Assembly (NCBI RefSeq): GCF_024347055.1
Contig: NZ_AP024895.1
Location: 124,001 to 188,000 of the forward strand
Length of the DNA: 64,000 nucleotides
Source: Vibrio porteresiae DSM 19223
Lineage (GTDB): Bacteria; Pseudomonadota; Gammaproteobacteria; Enterobacterales; Vibrionaceae
Direction: 5' to 3'
Of this stretch, positions 34,989 to 43,745 are shown in pieces. The notes below the pieces were generated by a model. It searched no databases. It saw only the letters and a list, made by a program, of their open reading frames with translations, and had not been told where the DNA came from. The stretch's first letter is position 1; every line of letters begins with the position of its first letter. Made by a program: the position numbers and the translations under genes.

Positions 34989-36073
34989 TGATTGTTGTAA
35001 ATGCGACAGCATTGAGAGAGGGGGGGGGGCTTTCTATCCTTAATCAAATGGTGGAATTTATAAGCAATAGGGATGAATATTTTATTTTTTTTATTCATCC
35101 TTCTGTGAATATACATTTAACCGGGAATAATATCAAATTAATTAGAGTGGAAAAAACATCATTCATATCAAGAATATGGTGGGATTTTCATGGTTTAAAA
35201 TCTTATTTAAAACGTAAGAAATTAACGCCTTCGGTTGTTGTATCATTGCAAAATACATCTGTTAGAATAAATAGTGATTGTAAACAAGTTATTTATTTAC
35301 ATAATATTATCCCATTTTCTGACTATAAGTGGGACTTTTTTAGGAAAAAAGAGTACATTCAGTTTGTTTACAAGTATTTGTATCGTTTTTTTATTTTTTG
35401 CTATGCAGATTTTGGTACTTATTATGTTGTTCAGGCTAATTGGTTTAAAAAGATACTTTTAGATAAAGAAGGAATCAATTCTGATAAGATTCTTGTTTCT
35501 AGGCCATATGTAAAAAAACTTTGTATCAAAGAAAAAATAAATCTTGATTGCACTAAGAAGCATATATTTTATCCAGCGCTTAATTTTAGTTATAAAAATC
35601 ATATTGAAATTGTAAACGCGTTGATATATATGAGGCTTAATAAATTGGATTATTCTAACTTAATATTCTATTTTACTTTGAATGAAGATACTAGTAATTA
35701 CTTATTGAGTATTATAGAGGAATATGATTTATCTAATTCCTTTATCTTTTTAGGTCCTTTAGCTTTTGATGATGTACAAAAATATTATAATTCAGTCGAC
35801 TTGATAGTTTTTCCTAGTCGACTTGAAACCTTCGGTTTACCTTTGATTGAAGCGGCAGCCTTAGGAAAGCCCATCGTTACTGTTGATAGCGCCTATTCTA
35901 GAGAGGTATTAGGCGATTATAGAGGGGCCTCATTTTGTCAGGTAGGAGATTCCGCTGGCTGGAGTGAAAGTATATTGAAGGCAATCAATAAAGACCATTT
36001 TACGCCTTTAGAAGTAAATAATAATGGTTGGTTGGACTTCTATAACTTATTGGTTAGATTGAGAGAAATGTGA
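34988..36073 (+). CDS. Glycosyltransferase family 4 with G10 tract
   Basis: This 361-residue GT-B enzyme starts MIVVNATALREGGGLSILNQ and has the EX7E donor motif in SRLETFGLPLIEAAALGKP. The GGG codons come from a run of ten G at 35020-35029. One G fewer gives a stop (TAA) within about a dozen codons; one G more gives a stop within five codons. The gene is ON as sequenced. It overlaps its upstream neighbour by 1 bp and the next gene starts at its stop codon, so loss would alter one linkage of the O-antigen unit. Confidence 0.87.
   Translation: MIVVNATALREGGGLSILNQMVEFISNRDEYFIFFIHPSVNIHLTGNNIKLIRVEKTSFISRIWWDFHGLKSYLKRKKLTPSVVVSLQNTSVRINSDCKQVIYLHNIIPFSDYKWDFFRKKEYIQFVYKYLYRFFIFCYADFGTYYVVQANWFKKILLDKEGINSDKILVSRPYVKKLCIKEKINLDCTKKHIFYPALNFSYKNHIEIVNALIYMRLNKLDYSNLIFYFTLNEDTSNYLLSIIEEYDLSNSFIFLGPLAFDDVQKYYNSVDLIVFPSRLETFGLPLIEAAALGKPIVTVDSAYSREVLGDYRGASFCQVGDSAGWSESILKAINKDHFTPLEVNNNGWLDFYNLLVRLREM
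35020..35029 (+). repeat. Poly-G tract (G10) in coding sequence
   Basis: Ten consecutive G lie in an otherwise strongly AT-rich gene, 33 bases after the start codon. Tracts of this length commonly undergo slipped-strand mispairing. Confidence 0.95.
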
Positions 36074-37110
36074 TGTTTGATAAGAAAACCTTGTTAATTA
36101 CAGGCGGAACTGGTTCGTTTGGTAACGCAGTTTTAAAACGATTTTTGAAGACAGATATTAAAGAAATTCGCGTGTTTTCAAGAGATGAGAAGAAACAGGA
36201 TGACATGCGAAAGCTATATAATAGCGATAAGCTAAAATTCTACATTGGTGACGTTCGAGATGCACAAAGCATATCTAACGCTATGCGTGGTGTAGATTTT
36301 GTGTTTCATGCTGCAGCTTTAAAACAGGTTCCATCTTGTGAATTTTATCCGCTAGAGGCAGTGAAAACGAATGTAATTGGTACTGAAAACGTGTTGGAGA
36401 GTGCAATTCACCATCAAGTTTCTCGCGTTGTTTGTCTTAGCACTGACAAAGCTGTTTACCCGATTAATGCAATGGGTATTTCTAAGGCTATGATGGAAAA
36501 AGTGATCGTAGCGAAAAGCCGAAACTTAGAGCAAACGAACACCACGATTTGTTGTACACGATACGGTAATGTTATGGCATCTCGCGGTTCAGTGATTCCC
36601 CTATTCATCCGTCAAGTGGTAAATAATGCCCCTATCACTATCACGAATCCGGAAATGACTCGTTTTATGATGACGCTAGATGATGCTGTTGATCTTGTCC
36701 TTTATGCTTTCCAAAATGGTAATAATGGTGACACTTTCGTTCAGAAAGCGCCAGCTGCAACTATTGATGTGCTTGTGCGTGCTATATTGGAACTGATGAA
36801 CAAGAAAGATCATGATGTGAGAATCATCGGAACTCGACACGGAGAAAAGCAAGCAGAGGCTTTATGCAGTCGCGAAGAAATGTTTGTGGCTCGAGATGAG
36901 GGAGGCTACTACCGCGTTCCGGCAGATAATAGAGATCTTAACTATTCAAAATATTTTGAGAATGGTGACAAAGAGTTATCTGTAATAGAAGATTACAATT
37001 CTAATAATACAGTTATTCTTGATGTAGAAGGAATGAAAAAGCTTCTTATGAAATTGGACTTTATGAAGGAAATATCTGAAGGTAACTGGGTTATACCTGA
37101 AGGAGTGTAA
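36073..37110 (+). CDS. UDP-GlcNAc 4,6-dehydratase/5-epimerase (WbjB/FnlA/WbvB type)
   Basis: This is the first enzyme of the UDP-2-acetamido-2,6-dideoxy-L-hexose pathway. The 345-residue sequence has ITGGTGSFGNAVLKRFL and FHAAALKQVPSCEFYP. A later STDKAV segment precedes MGISKAMMEK, where the usual Tyr of YxxxK is Met, as in this inverting dehydratase family. RYGNVMASRGSVIPLF is diagnostic. ATG 36073 is preferred over GTG 36070; either overlaps the upstream stop. The first two thirds are less AT-rich than the neighbours. It acts with the next two genes. Confidence 0.93.
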   Translation: MFDKKTLLITGGTGSFGNAVLKRFLKTDIKEIRVFSRDEKKQDDMRKLYNSDKLKFYIGDVRDAQSISNAMRGVDFVFHAAALKQVPSCEFYPLEAVKTNVIGTENVLESAIHHQVSRVVCLSTDKAVYPINAMGISKAMMEKVIVAKSRNLEQTNTTICCTRYGNVMASRGSVIPLFIRQVVNNAPITITNPEMTRFMMTLDDAVDLVLYAFQNGNNGDTFVQKAPAATIDVLVRAILELMNKKDHDVRIIGTRHGEKQAEALCSREEMFVARDEGGYYRVPADNRDLNYSKYFENGDKELSVIEDYNSNNTVILDVEGMKKLLMKLDFMKEISEGNWVIPEGV

Positions 37111-37113
37111 GAA

Positions 37114-37986
37114 ATGAAAGTTCTCATATTAGGCGCTTCTGGAATGCTTGGTTACAGTTTATTCTGTAATTTACAGAAATATAAAAATTTAGAAGTATAT
37201 GGAACTGTTAGAAACGTCAGTGATTATATGTCGGCTTTTGATGGGTTTCGAAATAAATTAATATCAGAAGTTGATATTGCTGATTTATCTAATATTAGAA
37301 AAATAGTCAATGAAGTAATTCCTGACGTTGTAATTAATTGTATTGGCATTATAAAGCAACATAGCAATGATGAAAACTATCACATAGATAATATTCGTGT
37401 TAATGCTTTGTTTCCATATGAAATTGCTAAAATATGTGATGAAAGTAGTATACGACTAATTCATTTTTCCACAGATTGTGTTTTTTCAGGTGAAAAAGGT
37501 CTCTATTGTGAATTGGATACTCCAGATGCCTATGACGTTTATGGTAAAACAAAAAACCTTGGTGAAGTGTCATACGGAAAACATTTGACATTACGTACTT
37601 CTATTATTGGGCATGAGCTTAAAAATCATGTTAGCCTAGTCGATTGGTTTTTGAGCCAAAAAGTGAGCGTGAAAGGTTTTAGTAACGCTGTTTTTTCTGG
37701 TTTTCCTACGGCTTATATTGCTAAGATATTAGGAGATAATATCTTAAATAGTGAGTTGCATGGTCTATATCATCTAGCATCAAGCCCAATTGATAAATTT
37801 CAGCTTCTTAATTTGATTAAATCTCAATATAAGAAGGATATTGAAATAGTAGACTCTTCTGAGTTAAAAATTGATCGTTCGCTAGATGCTTCAAAGTTGA
37901 ATAATAAAATAAATGTTTCTATTCCAAATTGGAGTGAGTTAGTGGAATTCATGCATAAAGATTTTGAGATGAGATATCAAAAATGA
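37114..37986 (+). CDS. RmlD-like reductase for UDP-6-deoxy-L-hexosamine synthesis (WbvR-like)
   Basis: This 290-residue SDR protein has the NAD(P) loop LGASGMLGYSLF, NCIGIIKQ, STDCVFSGEKG and the catalytic YDVYGKTKNLGE. In the L-FucNAc pathway the second enzyme (WbjC/CapF/FnlB) is ~370 residues and in CapF has a C-terminal cupin domain. This shorter RmlD-type protein instead resembles V. cholerae O37 WbvR, which reduces the 4-keto intermediate to UDP-L-RhaNAc, leading to UDP-L-QuiNAc. Identification as WbvR-like is from size and motifs only. Confidence 0.82.
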   Translation: MKVLILGASGMLGYSLFCNLQKYKNLEVYGTVRNVSDYMSAFDGFRNKLISEVDIADLSNIRKIVNEVIPDVVINCIGIIKQHSNDENYHIDNIRVNALFPYEIAKICDESSIRLIHFSTDCVFSGEKGLYCELDTPDAYDVYGKTKNLGEVSYGKHLTLRTSIIGHELKNHVSLVDWFLSQKVSVKGFSNAVFSGFPTAYIAKILGDNILNSELHGLYHLASSPIDKFQLLNLIKSQYKKDIEIVDSSELKIDRSLDASKLNNKINVSIPNWSELVEFMHKDFEMRYQK

Positions 37987-39116
37987 ATAAGTTGAAAGTT
38001 GTCACTGTAGTTGGTACTAGACCAGAAATTATTCGATTGTCTAGAATTATAGAAAAGCTTGATAGTTATTGTGATCATGTACTAGTGCACACTGGTCAAA
38101 ACTATGACTACGAGTTAAACCAAATATTTTTTGATGATTTGGAAGTGCGTTCACCAGACTTTTTTTTAGAATGTGCTGGTAATACAGCGGCAGAAACTAT
38201 CGGGCAAGTGATATCGGAAACGGATAAGATCTTCTCAGATCTCAAGCCTGATGCTGTGCTGATTTTGGGCGATACGAATAGTTCTATGGCTGCTATTCCT
38301 GCTAAACGACGCAAAATTCCTATTTTTCATATGGAAGCCGGCAATCGTTGTTTTGATCTGCGTGTACCAGAAGAAATCAATAGAAAGATTGTAGACCATA
38401 TAGCTGATGTCAATATGCCTTATAGCCATATTGCTCGTGAATACTTATTAGCCGAGGGCTTGAATCCAGATCTTATCATTAAGACAGGTAGTCCGATGGA
38501 TGAGGTTTTGGCTTACTACTCAGATAAAATTGAATGCTCTCCAGTATTAGCGAATCTTGGACTTAAGGCCGGTAGTTATTTTGTTGTAAGTATTCATAGA
38601 GAGGAAAATGTAGATTTTGAAAATAATCTCTACGCATTTTGTGATACTTTACGAAAAATATCGGAACTCTATAATTTGCCTATTATCGTTTCGACACACC
38701 CAAGAACAAGGAAAAAACTTGATGCATTAGGTATCAAATTTGATGATGAGAACATTCGTTTAATGAAGCCTCTCGCCTTTAGTGACTATGTTAGCCTTCA
38801 GAAAAATGCCAAAGTGGTATTGAGTGATAGCGGTACGATTACAGAAGAATCATCAATATTGAACTTTCCAGCAGTGAATGTTCGTGAGGCTCATGAACGA
38901 CCTGAAGGATTTGAAGAAACTTCAGTTATGTTTACGGGAATGAATACTGATCGTATTTTGCAGGCTATTGAAATATCTAGCACTCAATCTCGAGGTGCTG
39001 AACGTCAACTTCATAAAGTTAAGGATTATATATCTGATAATTTATCTGATAAGGTTCTTCGTATAATCATTAGCTATGTAGATTATGTTAATAGAGTCGT
39101 TTGGAAGAAGTATTAA
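37983..39116 (+). CDS. Non-hydrolysing UDP-HexNAc 2-epimerase (WbjD/FnlC/WbvD type)
   Basis: This 377-residue WecB-type epimerase starts VVTVVGTRPEIIRLSRIIEK and contains HTGQNYDYELNQIFF, LGDTNSSMAAIPAKRRKIPIFHMEAGNRCFD and SDSGTITEESSILNFPA. The FHMEAGNRCFD form is typical of the C-2 epimerases that finish UDP-L-FucNAc or UDP-L-QuiNAc synthesis rather than of WecB. It overlaps the upstream reductase by 4 bp and the next glycosyltransferase by 1 bp (TAATG), so the four genes are translationally coupled. Confidence 0.92.
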   Translation: MNKLKVVTVVGTRPEIIRLSRIIEKLDSYCDHVLVHTGQNYDYELNQIFFDDLEVRSPDFFLECAGNTAAETIGQVISETDKIFSDLKPDAVLILGDTNSSMAAIPAKRRKIPIFHMEAGNRCFDLRVPEEINRKIVDHIADVNMPYSHIAREYLLAEGLNPDLIIKTGSPMDEVLAYYSDKIECSPVLANLGLKAGSYFVVSIHREENVDFENNLYAFCDTLRKISELYNLPIIVSTHPRTRKKLDALGIKFDDENIRLMKPLAFSDYVSLQKNAKVVLSDSGTITEESSILNFPAVNVREAHERPEGFEETSVMFTGMNTDRILQAIEISSTQSRGAERQLHKVKDYISDNLSDKVLRIIISYVDYVNRVVWKKY

Positions 39117-40321
39117 TGCATTTGGCTTTAGTCATTGATGATTATCTTCCCCATAGTACACGGGTTGGCGCAAAAATGTTTCACGAATTGGCTGTTGAGC
39201 TGATTCGACAGGGACATCAAGTTACCGTAATTACTCCTCAATTTACCAATCCAAAAACTTTTTATAAGTCATGTATTGATGGTGTCACAGTATGGTATTT
39301 CCGTTCAGGCCCAATCAAAGACACTAAAATGTATAAAAGAGCGTTAAATGAAACGCTCTTATCTTTTAGAGCGTGGCAAGCTATAAAGTGGGAATGTAAT
39401 GAGGTTAAATTTGATGGGGTAGTATATTATTCTCCTTCTATATTTTTTGGGGGGTTAATATCTAAAATAAGAGGTAAGTTTAATTGCCGATCATATTTGG
39501 TGCTAAGGGACTTTTTCCCTCAGTGGGCTATTGATTACGGAATAATTAAAGAGTCTTCATTAGTTAGTAAGTATTTTAGATTTTTTGAACAAGTTAGTTA
39601 TAGACAAGCCGATAAAATAGGGGTCATGTCTGATGCTAATTTGATTAATTTTAATAAAATAAATAAAGGTAGGTTTTCAGTAGAAGTTTTATATAACTGG
39701 GCTAATTTACAGTCTCATGTAGTAACTAAAGGAAAAAAGACAATTAGAGATAAATTGTCATTACATGATCGAATTATTTTTTTCTATGGTGGGAATATAG
39801 GCAAAGCCCAAGATATGGCCAATCTTATGCGCTTAGCGAGATCTATGCAGATGTATCCTAAGGCACATTTTTTATTTATTGGGCAAGGTGATGAAGTTGA
39901 GTTGGTCAAACACTTAGCTTTAGAATGGAATCTAACTAATTTCGACTATTTTCCTTCAGTATCTCAAGACGAATTTAAAGAGATATTAGCATCTATAGAT
40001 GTCGGTCTTTTTTCGTTATCAGCCCATCATAAGACTCACAATTTTCCAGGTAAGTTATTGGGATATATGGCATATTCTATTCCGATCTTGGGTAGCGTGA
40101 ATGATGGTAACGACTTGATGCCGATAATTAATAATTGCGAAGCGGGATTGATAACTTTAAATGGTGATGATAAAACCTTATTTGAGCATGCTGTCAGATT
40201 GTATAATGATGAAAGCATCAGGAAGAAAATAGGGGAAAATGCTTTTACTTTGTTAGCTGAAAAGTTTTCTGTACAGAATGCATCAGATAGAATTTTGATG
40301 TCTCTAAGGAACGATTTATGA
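39116..40321 (+). CDS. wbuB: WbuB-like glycosyltransferase (6-deoxy-L-HexNAc transferase)
   Basis: This 401-residue GT4-type enzyme starts MHLALVIDDYLPHSTRVGAK and contains YYSPSIFFGGLI, LRDFFPQWAIDYGI, FYGGNIGKAQDM and FPGKLLGYMAYSIPIL, all typical of WbuB proteins that follow the L-FucNAc genes in E. coli O26 and similar clusters. It likely transfers the 2-acetamido-2,6-dideoxy-L-hexose made by the three upstream enzymes, often to undecaprenyl-linked GlcNAc started by WecA. The start at 39116 has GGAAG upstream and shares a base with the preceding stop. Confidence 0.88.
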   Translation: MHLALVIDDYLPHSTRVGAKMFHELAVELIRQGHQVTVITPQFTNPKTFYKSCIDGVTVWYFRSGPIKDTKMYKRALNETLLSFRAWQAIKWECNEVKFDGVVYYSPSIFFGGLISKIRGKFNCRSYLVLRDFFPQWAIDYGIIKESSLVSKYFRFFEQVSYRQADKIGVMSDANLINFNKINKGRFSVEVLYNWANLQSHVVTKGKKTIRDKLSLHDRIIFFYGGNIGKAQDMANLMRLARSMQMYPKAHFLFIGQGDEVELVKHLALEWNLTNFDYFPSVSQDEFKEILASIDVGLFSLSAHHKTHNFPGKLLGYMAYSIPILGSVNDGNDLMPIINNCEAGLITLNGDDKTLFEHAVRLYNDESIRKKIGENAFTLLAEKFSVQNASDRILMSLRNDL

Positions 40322-40722
40322 AATCTATATCTTCGGCAGATTTGGAACGGTTATTTGAGGAAGCAAGGAAATCGGACAGAAAGCGTTCTCATCTACTATT
40401 GCATGCATCGCATGCCGATAAAGTACAACGATTATGTATTGGTTTATTAGAGGGCAGCTACGTAGAGCCTCATTATCATGAGCTTGATTCTCAATGGGAA
40501 ATGTTCGTTGTATTAGAAGGTCGTTTACAAGTCACTGTTTATTCAATCGATAGTAAAGAAGTATCACAGGATTTTTATGTGGGTGATGGTGAGGTAATAA
40601 AGTTTGTTGAATTTAAACCAATGGAGGCCCATAGCGTTAGATGTGTAAGTCAGAGGGCATTAATGTTAGAAGTTAAGGAAGGGCCATTTGATCCTGCTTT
40701 TGCAAAGAGTTTTTTATTCTAA
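40318..40722 (+). CDS. wbuC: WbuC-family cupin protein
   Basis: This 134-residue protein is a small cupin with EPHYHELDSQWEMFVVLEGRLQ as its metal-site strand pair and EAHSVRCVSQRALMLEVKEGPF downstream. WbuC proteins regularly follow wbuB in clusters with 2-acetamido-2,6-dideoxy-L-hexoses. No reaction has been firmly shown for them, and a lyase or isomerase role on a sugar is only a guess. It overlaps wbuB by 4 bp and is the last gene of the O-antigen operon. Confidence 0.9.
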   Translation: MKSISSADLERLFEEARKSDRKRSHLLLHASHADKVQRLCIGLLEGSYVEPHYHELDSQWEMFVVLEGRLQVTVYSIDSKEVSQDFYVGDGEVIKFVEFKPMEAHSVRCVSQRALMLEVKEGPFDPAFAKSFLF

Positions 40723-40907
40723 ATTTTAAGAGATTTTTCGCAAGAGCCGCAAACCAAAGGGCATTATTCATTCCTATGTTATTTTTCACCGAACTGTGAA
40801 TAGATATTTTTCCTTTCACTTTCGGTGTTTTACTAACTTAGTAGTGCAATTATAAGACCATATACCTGTTTTTATTACGGTTCGCCTTTAATTTTTTATT
40901 TTTGACT

Positions 40908-41981
40908 CTATCCAATTTTTTTAAAAAAATGACATTGTTGTTTTAAAAAAGTAATAATTCGCCATATATAGCTCAATATAATTGTATACAAACAGAATAG
41001 GGATAAAAACGTATAAAACATAATCGCTTCACTTAGCTCATAAATTTCACCAAATACTCCAAATGCAGAACACATTACAGCAATTATAAAAATTATAATT
41101 ACAGTCTGTGATGAGGAAAAACCAATACGCTGAAATATGTGGTGCAAGTGTTCCCTATCTGGTTGAAATGGAGAGTGGCCTTTTCTGATTCTTCGAAGCA
41201 TCACTGATGCCATATCCATCAATGGAACAGCTATAAGCCATAGTGCTGTTACGGGGCGCAGAGGTGGCGCTTTACCATTTTGACTCGACAGAAGCAAAAA
41301 CCAAATCATTGTAAAACCAATGAGCATGCTACCTGCATCTCCCATGAATACTTTTCGTTTTAAACCAAAGATACCTAAATTTAAAAAGAGGTACGGTATA
41401 ATAATAACGACAATAACTAAACATAAGTACGATAGGGAAACTTGACCATCGTGAAACAGCATTATTCCTAAGCCACCAAATGAAGCTATCGATACCCCAC
41501 CAAGAAGTCCATCCAGGCCATCTATCATATTGAATGCGTTAATGGCACCAACAACCGCTAGTATAGTAACAAGGTAGCCAAGCCATCCCAGGTTTATATC
41601 ACCAATGCCTAATATATTGCCTAAGGTGAGGAGCTGAATCTTACCAATAATCATCATTATTACTGACAATAATGCTTGTACCAGAAAACGGACTTTAAAA
41701 CTAATATCGAATTTGTCGTCGATAGCACCAATAGTCACTAAGGTAACTAAACAAACTGTATAAATTACAGTATGGGGAATGATTGTTGGGTTATTAAACA
41801 GGTAATAAGAAAGGGTTATACATATGGATATTCCTCCCACTAGTGGGATCTCGCCTCTGTGCTGCTTACGACCTTGGGGTTTATCTACCAGACCTATTCT
41901 TTTCGCTACTTTGCGAAGCACAAAAAGAGTTGTGAGCGATATAAAAAAAAGGTAAGCCAATTCGATAAACGATGTTAACAC
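40908..41981 (-). CDS. wecA: UDP-GlcNAc:undecaprenyl-phosphate GlcNAc-1-P transferase
   Basis: WecA starts glycan synthesis by putting GlcNAc-1-phosphate on undecaprenyl phosphate. The protein (357 residues) has about eleven helices, RKVAKRIGLVDKPQGRK, DDKFDIS (Mg-binding Asp pair), NAFNMIDGLDGL, FMGDAGSMLIGF and the carbohydrate-recognition HLHHIFQRIG. The GTG at 41981 aligns with the E. coli WecA N-terminus and has GGGAAG upstream; an in-frame TTG at 41993 falls before that site. It is transcribed towards the O-antigen operon and would initiate that glycan. Confidence 0.92.
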   Translation of the reverse strand: MLTSFIELAYLFFISLTTLFVLRKVAKRIGLVDKPQGRKQHRGEIPLVGGISICITLSYYLFNNPTIIPHTVIYTVCLVTLVTIGAIDDKFDISFKVRFLVQALLSVIMMIIGKIQLLTLGNILGIGDINLGWLGYLVTILAVVGAINAFNMIDGLDGLLGGVSIASFGGLGIMLFHDGQVSLSYLCLVIVVIIIPYLFLNLGIFGLKRKVFMGDAGSMLIGFTMIWFLLLSSQNGKAPPLRPVTALWLIAVPLMDMASVMLRRIRKGHSPFQPDREHLHHIFQRIGFSSSQTVIIIFIIAVMCSAFGVFGEIYELSEAIMFYTFLSLFCLYTIILSYIWRIITFLKQQCHFFKKIG

Positions 41982-42138
41982 GATACTTCCCAAAATTTAG
42001 ACTAATTAATTGATTATATTTGTTTTTTCTATTGGTAGTAAATCCAGCTCTTTAAGCTGAAGTAGAAAAATGCCACATGCTACCTTTTTTATCAATGCGT
42101 ATCCACTTAAAGTGCTAAAGCACTTTCATTTTATGCAC

Positions 42139-42148
42139 TATATTGATT
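42139..42148 (+). repeat. Target site duplication of decayed ISAs1 copy, left
   Basis: TATATTGATT is repeated exactly at 43417-43426. Confidence 0.93.
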
Positions 42149-43416
42149 CAGGGCTCACGCATGAGTTAACGTTTTGTTAATTTCCAAATAAAACATCCTC
42201 TCTAAATTCTGTATTCAGTGCACATTTGAGCTGCCGACGTTTTAATGTCCCTTTCATCTCTACCAACTTGATAAAGTTCATACATATCTTTCTTATCCGT
42301 GACAAGTTTTCGGCTGTATACGCATAGATTATCTTACTATCGTCCTCTCGCATCACTGAATCTAACCGCCAGTGCATACTTTCCACGCCCCAATGCCCTC
42401 GACACAATGCTCCAAAATATTCACTCGACAGCACTTTCGAAGAGATAAAATAACGTATCCCTAAATGCTCTCCTGTCTCGCTATTCTTTTTCTGGTATGT
42501 CATTGCTATAAATAAGTTTTTAGCTCTTTCCAATCTACCGCAAAGTCACCAAACGTCTCATTAAAAGACACTGTAATGTAGGTTCTTATCATTTTTCTTC
42601 CCCCTCAGCCCTACTTCCTCTTCTTCTACCGCGTGAGATGAATAGTCTTAGAGTTTTTCAAATGAAAAGTTTGATTGAAATAGCTCATGTAATCGGGGTT
42701 GGTTTTCCTTTACTGACATTAAATAATCGCCACCTCTTAACACTATATCTTCTGCTATTGAACGTTGGCATACCATCGCATCTAAGCTAATCGCTCTACC
42801 TTGAACTTTAATTAGCTTTAACAGTTTGCGGGATTATCGTTATCTCATTCGACTTAACGTCTGTTTTTACTTGTCCAAGAATCAAACCCGTGTCAACAGA
42901 ATAGGCATTGACCATATGAACTAAGTGCTTGTTGTTACTGTGGTCATAGGTGCCTCTTAATGACTTGCCATCAGTTGTTTCAAGCTGTTTGTCTCGTTGA
43001 ATATCATTACACCGAGGCACAAAACACAATAAAAACTCTTCTGGATCAACCAATCCTACAATGCGCGCTATTGTGTCATGGCTTGAAACACCGTTTGCAT
43101 AACCACTGAATGTTCTAAACCAAGCCATGTTTTCTTCACCGAAGGCTTCTATCTCGTCCCGAGTCTTCATTCCTGACAACATGGCCGTTACAACCTGGAA
43201 CATAACATTAAAGAAATTATAGGTCGTTTTTCTTTCCTGATGTGTATCACTCAATATGCTAAAATGCTCTTTAAATTCAACGTATTCCATGTATGTCTTA
43301 TCCTGATTCTTAATAAACAGTATAAGATCACGTCATAATCGCCAATTCCACTTTTTTCTTAAAATTTTATCCCGAAATTTCAGGAAGGAATGCGGAAATA
43401 ACATGCGCGAGCCCTG
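42149..43416 (-). mobile_element. Decayed ISAs1-family element (third type)
   Basis: This 1268-bp element is bounded by CAGGGCTCACGCATGA (42149) and the inverted CATGCGCGAGCCCTG (ending 43416), with a perfect 10-bp target duplication outside. Its sequence differs from types A and B. The transposase is broken, so it cannot move by itself. Confidence 0.93.
42177..43290 (-). pseudogene. Disrupted ISAs1-family transposase
   Basis: The N-terminal half (43290-42808) reads YVEFKEHFSILSDTHQERKT, AMLSGMKTRDEIEAFGEENM and DGKSLRGTYDHSNNKH. After a frameshift near 42830 the protein continues in another frame with LKLIKVQGRAISLDAMVCQR and DYLMSVKENQPRLHE. The C-terminal part (42533-42177) is intact in a further frame with RYFISSKVLSSEYFGALCRG and HWGVESMHWRLDSVMREDDS. 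At least two frame changes separate the pieces, and VKENQ replaces the usual VKGNQ. Without the frameshifts the size would match a normal ~370-residue transposase. Confidence 0.9.
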
Positions 43417-43745
43417 TATATTGATTAAGGATAGACCAATTTTTTAGAGCTGTTACCGTCGATGTAAAAATGAATCACTGACGCTAACTTAAAATTGTCC
43501 CATCTGATGCAAAATGTCCGTTCGTTATCATGGATAAAGTGGCGGACAAGATCACTCAACAGTAAAATGTGGCTCCAGTGCTGTCGACCACATTTGATAT
43601 GTCAATGCGGTGGTAGGGGATGTTGGCTGAGCAAGCAGCTAAAAATTGTAAACAAAACTGTCATGTGCTTCACGAAAAATCTAAAGGAAATATCTGAAGC
43701 AGATCAGATTAACAGACCCAGGTGTCCGTTGTGCTTCACTTTTAA
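43417..43745. other. Intergenic region between decayed IS and protease gene
   Basis: After the 10-bp duplication, about 320 bp show no gene I can support. An open frame on the + strand (43495-43749) has Cys pairs near its C-terminus but no ribosome binding site or recognisable similarity. The ACTTAAAATTGTCCCATC segment may be an old IS remnant, which I cannot confirm. Confidence 0.4.

Noticed and set aside
37114..37986. dTDP-L-rhamnose reductase (RmlD) for ordinary rhamnose
   Set aside because: No rmlA, rmlB or rmlC is present, and the gene is coupled to UDP-HexNAc dehydratase and 2-epimerase genes.
40723..40907. Possible terminator between wbuC and wecA
   Set aside because: No stem of useful length followed by a T run could be found in this convergent gap.
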